A DNA stretch of 64,000 nucleotides, taken from NCBI RefSeq assembly GCF_013149785.1, contig NZ_JABEZU010000004.1:85930-149929 (forward strand), given 5' to 3'. The DNA is from Isoptericola halotolerans. GTDB lineage: Bacteria > Actinomycetota > Actinomycetes > Actinomycetales > Cellulomonadaceae. Positions 60,162-64,000 of the stretch are shown here, in pieces (the stretch's first letter is position 1; every line of letters begins with the position of its first letter). The translations under genes were made by a program, and so were the position numbers. The notes beneath the pieces were generated by a model, which was not told the DNA's origin, made no database searches, and was given only the letters and a program-made list of their open reading frames with translations.

Positions 60162-62117
60162 GTGACCGACCAACCGACGCCACCGCAGCAACCGCAGTTC
60201 GGCCCGCCGACGCCGGCGGCCCCGGGCCCGGTCCCGCCGACCGGCGCCGACCCGCATGCCACCGTCCCCGGCCTCACCCCGGAGCCCCCGCGCCGGTCGC
60301 GCAAGGGGCTCGTGATCGGCGGCTCCATCGCCGCCGGGCTCCTCGTCCTCGGTGGCGCCGGCGCGGCCGCCTACGCCCTGCTCGACGGCGGCGGCGACCA
60401 GCCGGAGGCGGCTCTGCCCGCGGCCACGGCCGCCTACCTGCGCGTCGACCTCGACCCGTCCGCGCAGCAGAAGATCAACCTGCTGCGCCTGGCCGACCGG
60501 CTGCCGGACCTCAGCGAGGACCTGGGCGTCGAGATCTCCGAGGACTCCGACCTCAAGAAGGTCCTCGCCGAGGCGATCACCGCCAGCGGCGAGTGCGAGA
60601 TCGACTACGACGAGCAGGTCGCGCCCTGGATCGGTGACCGCGGTGCGCTCGCCGCCGTCCCGGACGCCGACGGCGAGCCGCAGCCCGTCGGCGTGCTGGC
60701 CGTCACCGACGAGTCGGCCGCCCGCACCGCGATCGAGTCCGGCCTGGGGTGCGGCGAGACGCTGGACGCGAGCCAGGTCGCGTTCACCGCGGGGTACGTG
60801 GTCGTCACCGACGAGCTGGCCGCCGCCGACGTCGTCGCCGACGCCGAGGAGAGCTCCCTCGCCGACTCCGAGGCCTTCACGGCGGACATGGACGCGCTCG
60901 GCGACGCCGGGCTGGTGTCCTTCTGGGCCGACGCCGAGGCCATCATCGACTGGTCGCTCGCCAGCACCCCCGAGCTCACCGACGGCACGCTGCCCGACGA
61001 GTACCTCGACCAGCTGGACGGCTACACCACCATGGTCGGCGCGCTGCGCGCCAACCCCGACGGCATCGAGCTGGAGTTCCTCTCCGCCGGCGACGAGGCG
61101 ACCCTCGCGCCGTACCGGGCGACCGGCGACTCGGTGACGGCCGCCCTGCCCGAGACGACGCTGGGCGCCTTCTCCGCGTCCGTCGCTCCCGGCGCCGTCG
61201 ACGACGCGTGGGAGCAGTTCCGCGAGCTGTACGACTCCATGGCCGCCCTCGGCGGCGGGCTCGGCGGCGGCACGCTGATGTCGAGCACCGGGCCCGGCAT
61301 CACCGCGCCCACCACCGTCGTGGACACCGACGTCGACCCGATGTACGACTACTGCCTGGACGCCGCCGAGGACATCTACGGCGTGAGCGGCGAGACTGCC
61401 ACGGCCGACGAGCAGGCGCTGCTCGACATCTTCATGGAGGCCTGCACGGGCGTGTCGACCGACGAGTCGGCGACCGCCACCGACGATGCCGCGACGGATG
61501 AGCTGTGGGCCGACGACACCGCGACGGATGACCTGTGGGCGGACGACTCGTGGGGCGCCGACCCGTACGGACAGCCCGACTTCGACGGCATGATCGCGCT
61601 GCTCGAGACCGAGTACGACATCCGCCTGCCCGCCGACCTGAGCACGCTGTTCGGCGAGCAGATCGCTGTCGCCGTCGACTCCCGCGGTCTCGACTCGCTC
61701 GACACGGTCCAGGGCATCGACGACGTCTCCGTGGGCGTGCGCACCGTCGGGGACACCGACGCGCTGCAGGACCTCGCTGACCGGATCGACCGCCTGGTCG
61801 TCGAGTCCGGGATGGACCCGCTGGCGACCTCGCCCGCCGACGACGGCTTCGTCTTCGCCACGAACGACGCCTACGCCTCCGAGCTCGCCGGCGACGGCGG
61901 CCTGGGCTCGACGGACGTGTACCGCAGCGTCGTCACGGCCGAGGACGCGAGCAGCGTGCTGTACGTCGACCTCGACCAGCTCACCGACGTGCTGCGGCCC
62001 GTCCTCGAGTCGGAGCCGGAGGCCCTCGGCTACCTCGAGCCGTTCCGTGCGGTGGCGATGACCACCAGCGCCGACGACACGCACGCAAAGGCGACGTTCC
62101 GCGTCAGCTTCGACTGA
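60162..62117 (+). CDS. DUF3352-family membrane-anchored protein
   Basis: 651 residues from GTG 60162, ten bases after AAGGGGA. Pro-rich cytoplasmic N-terminus (about 1-48), one transmembrane helix (about 49-72) and a large extracytoplasmic DUF3352 domain rich in Ala and Asp (PAATAAYLRVDLDPS at its start). Between about residues 440-475 an acidic low-complexity stretch repeats TDELWADDTATDDLWADD. Family function unknown; common in high-GC actinomycetes. Followed by a strong terminator-like hairpin. Confidence 0.85.
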   Translation: MTDQPTPPQQPQFGPPTPAAPGPVPPTGADPHATVPGLTPEPPRRSRKGLVIGGSIAAGLLVLGGAGAAAYALLDGGGDQPEAALPAATAAYLRVDLDPSAQQKINLLRLADRLPDLSEDLGVEISEDSDLKKVLAEAITASGECEIDYDEQVAPWIGDRGALAAVPDADGEPQPVGVLAVTDESAARTAIESGLGCGETLDASQVAFTAGYVVVTDELAAADVVADAEESSLADSEAFTADMDALGDAGLVSFWADAEAIIDWSLASTPELTDGTLPDEYLDQLDGYTTMVGALRANPDGIELEFLSAGDEATLAPYRATGDSVTAALPETTLGAFSASVAPGAVDDAWEQFRELYDSMAALGGGLGGGTLMSSTGPGITAPTTVVDTDVDPMYDYCLDAAEDIYGVSGETATADEQALLDIFMEACTGVSTDESATATDDAATDELWADDTATDDLWADDSWGADPYGQPDFDGMIALLETEYDIRLPADLSTLFGEQIAVAVDSRGLDSLDTVQGIDDVSVGVRTVGDTDALQDLADRIDRLVVESGMDPLATSPADDGFVFATNDAYASELAGDGGLGSTDVYRSVVTAEDASSVLYVDLDQLTDVLRPVLESEPEALGYLEPFRAVAMTTSADDTHAKATFRVSFD

Positions 62118-62132
62118 CGTCCGTCTCGACGG

Positions 62133-62174
62133 CTGTGGGGCGGGGTCTCGACGAGGCCCCGCCCCACAGTCTTG
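62133..62174 (+). terminator. Strong terminator hairpin after the DUF3352 gene
   Basis: Arms 62133-62150 and 62152-62169 pair almost perfectly, starting 15 bp after the stop codon and followed by TCTTGT. Good candidate for intrinsic termination. Confidence 0.7.
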
Positions 62175-62197
62175 TGCAGCTGCGGGACACTGGTCCC

Positions 62198-63577
62198 ATG
62201 GGCCGAGCCCTGGAGACCGACTACCTCGTCATCGGCGCGGGCGCCGCCGGGATGGCGTTCACCGACGCCGTGCTGGACCACAGCGACGCGCACGTCACGC
62301 TCGTCGACCGCCGTGACGCCGTCGGCGGCCACTGGCGCGACGCGTACCCGTTCGTCCGGCTGCACCAGGCGTCGCCGTTCTACGGGGTGGCGTCCACGCC
62401 GTTCGGCGGGGCGCTCCAGACCTCCGGCCCGGAGGCCGGCCTGCACGAGCGCGCCACCGGCGCCGAGGTCTGCGCCTACTACGAGCGCGTGCTGCACGAG
62501 CGGTTCGAGCCCAGCGGGCGGTTCACGTTCCTCGGGGGCCACGACGTGTCCGACGGCGGACGGGTGGTCGCGCTCGGTTCCGGCGCCGAGCGGGAGGTCC
62601 GTGTCCGACGGCGCGTCGTCGACGCGCGGTACCTGTCGCCGCGCATCCCCGCGCTGGAACCGCCACCCTTCGAGGTGTCCGACGACGTCACCTGCGTCCC
62701 CGTGGGCGAGCTGCCGTTCGTGGCGGAGTCGGCCCGGTCGTTCGTGGTGGTCGGGTCGGGGAAGACCGCGACCGATGCGATCGTCTGGCTGCTCGGGCGC
62801 GGGGTGTCGCCGGAGGAGGTCTGCTGGGTGCGGCCGCGCGATCCGTGGATGCTCGACCGCGCCGTCGTGCAGCCGGACCCGGCGGTGTTCCTCTCCATGG
62901 CGGCGTCCCTGATGGAGGCGGGGGCCGCGGCGGCGTCGGTGGACGAGTTCTTCCTGCGGCTCGAAGATGACGGCGTGATGCTGCGCCTCGACCCGGGTGT
63001 GGTGCCCACCATGGCGCGCGTGCCGACGCTGGCGCGGTGGGAGCTCGAGCTGCTGCGGACGGTGGAGAACGTGGTGCGGCGCGGGCACGTGCGTCGGGTG
63101 TCGCCGGGACGTGTGCTGCTCGACGGCGGGGACGTGCGGGTCGGTGCGGGCGCCGTCGTCGTCCACTGTGCTGCGCCGGGGCTGCGGCGTCGGGCCGCGC
63201 TGCCGATCTGGTCGGCCGGACGGATGGTGCTGCAACCCGTGCGCGCCGGGTTCCCGTGCTTCGGGGCGGCGCTGGTGGGGTATGTCGAGGCGACACGGCC
63301 GTCGTGGAGCGAGGCGGACTTGAATGCGCTGTGCCCGGCGACGCCGTACTTCTCGACGCCGGCCGAGTGGGTGGGGATACAGGCGGCCGGGGCGCGTGCT
63401 GTGGGAGCCTTCATGGCGGCTCCGGACGTGGCCGAATGGTCCCACTCGACGCCGCTCAACCCGACACGACTGACCGCTGGCGATCGCGAGCGGGACGAGG
63501 TGCGCGAGGCCATCGGGAGGTTGAAGGCGACCTCGGAGGCCGGGGTGCGGGGGATGGTGCGGCTCGGCCGGGCTTGA
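62198..63577 (+). CDS. FAD/NAD(P)-binding oxidoreductase, monooxygenase-like
   Basis: 459 residues from ATG 62198. N-terminal dinucleotide motif DYLVIGAGAAGMAFTDAVL (Gly-x-Gly-x-x-Gly), RRDAVGGHWRDAYPFVRLH as in flavin monooxygenases, and a second Rossmann motif FVVVGSGKTATDAIVWLL for NADPH. The C-terminal third is less conserved. No helical anchor or signal peptide. Substrate unknown; there is no neighbouring biosynthetic cluster. Confidence 0.82.
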   Translation: MGRALETDYLVIGAGAAGMAFTDAVLDHSDAHVTLVDRRDAVGGHWRDAYPFVRLHQASPFYGVASTPFGGALQTSGPEAGLHERATGAEVCAYYERVLHERFEPSGRFTFLGGHDVSDGGRVVALGSGAEREVRVRRRVVDARYLSPRIPALEPPPFEVSDDVTCVPVGELPFVAESARSFVVVGSGKTATDAIVWLLGRGVSPEEVCWVRPRDPWMLDRAVVQPDPAVFLSMAASLMEAGAAAASVDEFFLRLEDDGVMLRLDPGVVPTMARVPTLARWELELLRTVENVVRRGHVRRVSPGRVLLDGGDVRVGAGAVVVHCAAPGLRRRAALPIWSAGRMVLQPVRAGFPCFGAALVGYVEATRPSWSEADLNALCPATPYFSTPAEWVGIQAAGARAVGAFMAAPDVAEWSHSTPLNPTRLTAGDRERDEVREAIGRLKATSEAGVRGMVRLGRA

Positions 63578-63597
63578 GGAGCGAGGCCGGCAACTGC

Positions 63598-63685
63598 TGC
63601 GGATTGGCGAGAATCGGCGTGCAGAACGGCGAGACCAAGTATGCAGATCGGCGAGAAGAAGCGTGCAGATTGGCGAGAACATGGA
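63598..63685. repeat. Four 22-bp tandem direct repeats
   Basis: Units at 63598, 63620, 63642 and 63664 share TGCAGA[TA][TC]GGCGAGA (first unit TGCGG) and differ in the last six bases, so conserved cores recur every 22 bp, two helical turns. They begin 21 bp after the stop of the oxidoreductase gene. The phasing fits binding sites for one protein rather than coding sequence. Confidence 0.85.
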
Positions 63686-64000
63686 TGACCTGGCGGTGGC
63701 GCGAGACTTCAGCTAAACCGTCGAGGAACTGAGCGGGGTTCCCACGCTCGTGTCGAGAGACGCGCGGCGACGCATCGCCCTCCTACACCCGTTCGAGCGG
63801 AACGGCGGTGGCCGAGCTCTCGACGTTCGCGCGGTTGCGCCACAGGTCGGGTTCGACCCGACCTTCAACCTGATCCGCAGTCCCATGCGGGCAACGGCTC
63901 GACTCCTCAGTGGAACGCGATGGAACTCGGGCCTGAGGGCTTGCGGCTCCGCTCTGCGACGGTCATGGCGACCCGGTCCGCCGCCTCTTGAGGACGCTCA
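63686..64000. other. Region without a convincing gene
   Basis: The ATG at 63681 opens only an 11-codon frame and that at 63684 a 15-codon frame. A longer open stretch on the plus strand from about 63749 lacks a start signal and recognisable protein motifs. It may be the remnant of a gene formerly controlled by the 22-bp repeats, or the leader of a gene beyond the window. Confidence 0.4.

Noticed and set aside
63598-63685. Possible CRISPR array
   Set aside because: Conserved part is about 16 bp with 6-bp variable ends, no spacers of 30 bp or more and no cas genes in the window.
63846-63862. T-arm-like sequence GTCGGGTTCGACCCGAC
   Set aside because: No acceptor, anticodon or D stem of a tRNA can be drawn around it; a chance hairpin.

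Overview
The window is very GC-rich DNA with dense, tightly packed genes, frequent ATGA/GTGA 4-bp gene overlaps, many GTG starts and several apparently leaderless promoters. Together with a DtxR/IdeR-regulated HmuTUV/HtaA heme-uptake system, a Lrp-DdaH-Ocd arginine cluster and DUF664 and F420-type small enzymes, this points to an actinomycete, most likely Micrococcales (Cellulomonadaceae or Promicromonosporaceae; this assignment is an inference). No rRNA, tRNA, CRISPR array, phage or insertion sequence was recognised; it looks like ordinary chromosome with some accessory content.

Layout. 1-188: perfect 89-bp tandem repeat. 191-10177 (minus): probable seven-gene operon of a NatAB-like ABC exporter, three tandem paralogous membrane-anchored PQQ-type beta-propellers, a DNA/RNA endonuclease and a Na+/H+ antiporter. 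10447-11445: orphan AbiEi-like/DUF559 protein. 11519-13596: two-component system. 13714-14553: metallo-beta-lactamase-fold hydrolase with an N-terminal zinc-ribbon-like motif. 14575-15963: AztD-like zinc-binding lipoprotein with two Zur-box-like sites upstream. 16116-18205: YibE/F membrane protein coupled to a K+ channel. 18338-21814: DMT/YdcZ-type permease, SRPBCC protein, GAF-PP2C phosphatase.

21836-31930 (minus) is the most distinctive region: a nine-gene heme operon (hmuT, hmuU, hmuV, an Ig-like surface protein, two HtaA proteins, a DUF916 protein, a CPBP-like membrane protein) plus a separate heme oxygenase, with DtxR/IdeR-like boxes in front of both transcripts. One HtaA protein ends in a WxL-like domain and is followed by a DUF916 (WxL-interacting) protein, suggesting a cell-wall heme relay built on a WxL-type assembly. 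Heme captured at the surface would be passed to HmuT, imported by HmuUV and opened by HmuO to release iron.

32037-41308: small membrane protein, secreted subtilase, small unknown protein, large LuxR ATPase, DUF664 protein, RlmC. 41337-42788: unusual sigma-region-4/anti-sigma zinc-finger fusion. 42921-45498: ornithine cyclodeaminase, DDAH/arginine-dihydrolase-like enzyme and divergent Lrp regulator. 45610-53283: secreted 5'-nucleotidase with chitin-binding modules, DUF3817, SDR, MmyB-like regulator, YyaL-like protein, spermidine-synthase-like protein, methylglyoxal synthase. 53392-63577: GNAT, autoregulated LacI, deazaflavin-type oxidoreductase, MFS exporter, alpha/beta hydrolase, YchJ, orphan polysaccharide-export permease, DUF3352 protein, FAD-type oxidoreductase. 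63578-64000 holds four 22-bp repeats and no convincing gene. Three long near-perfect palindromes (18228, 35809, 45511) sit in intergenic DNA.
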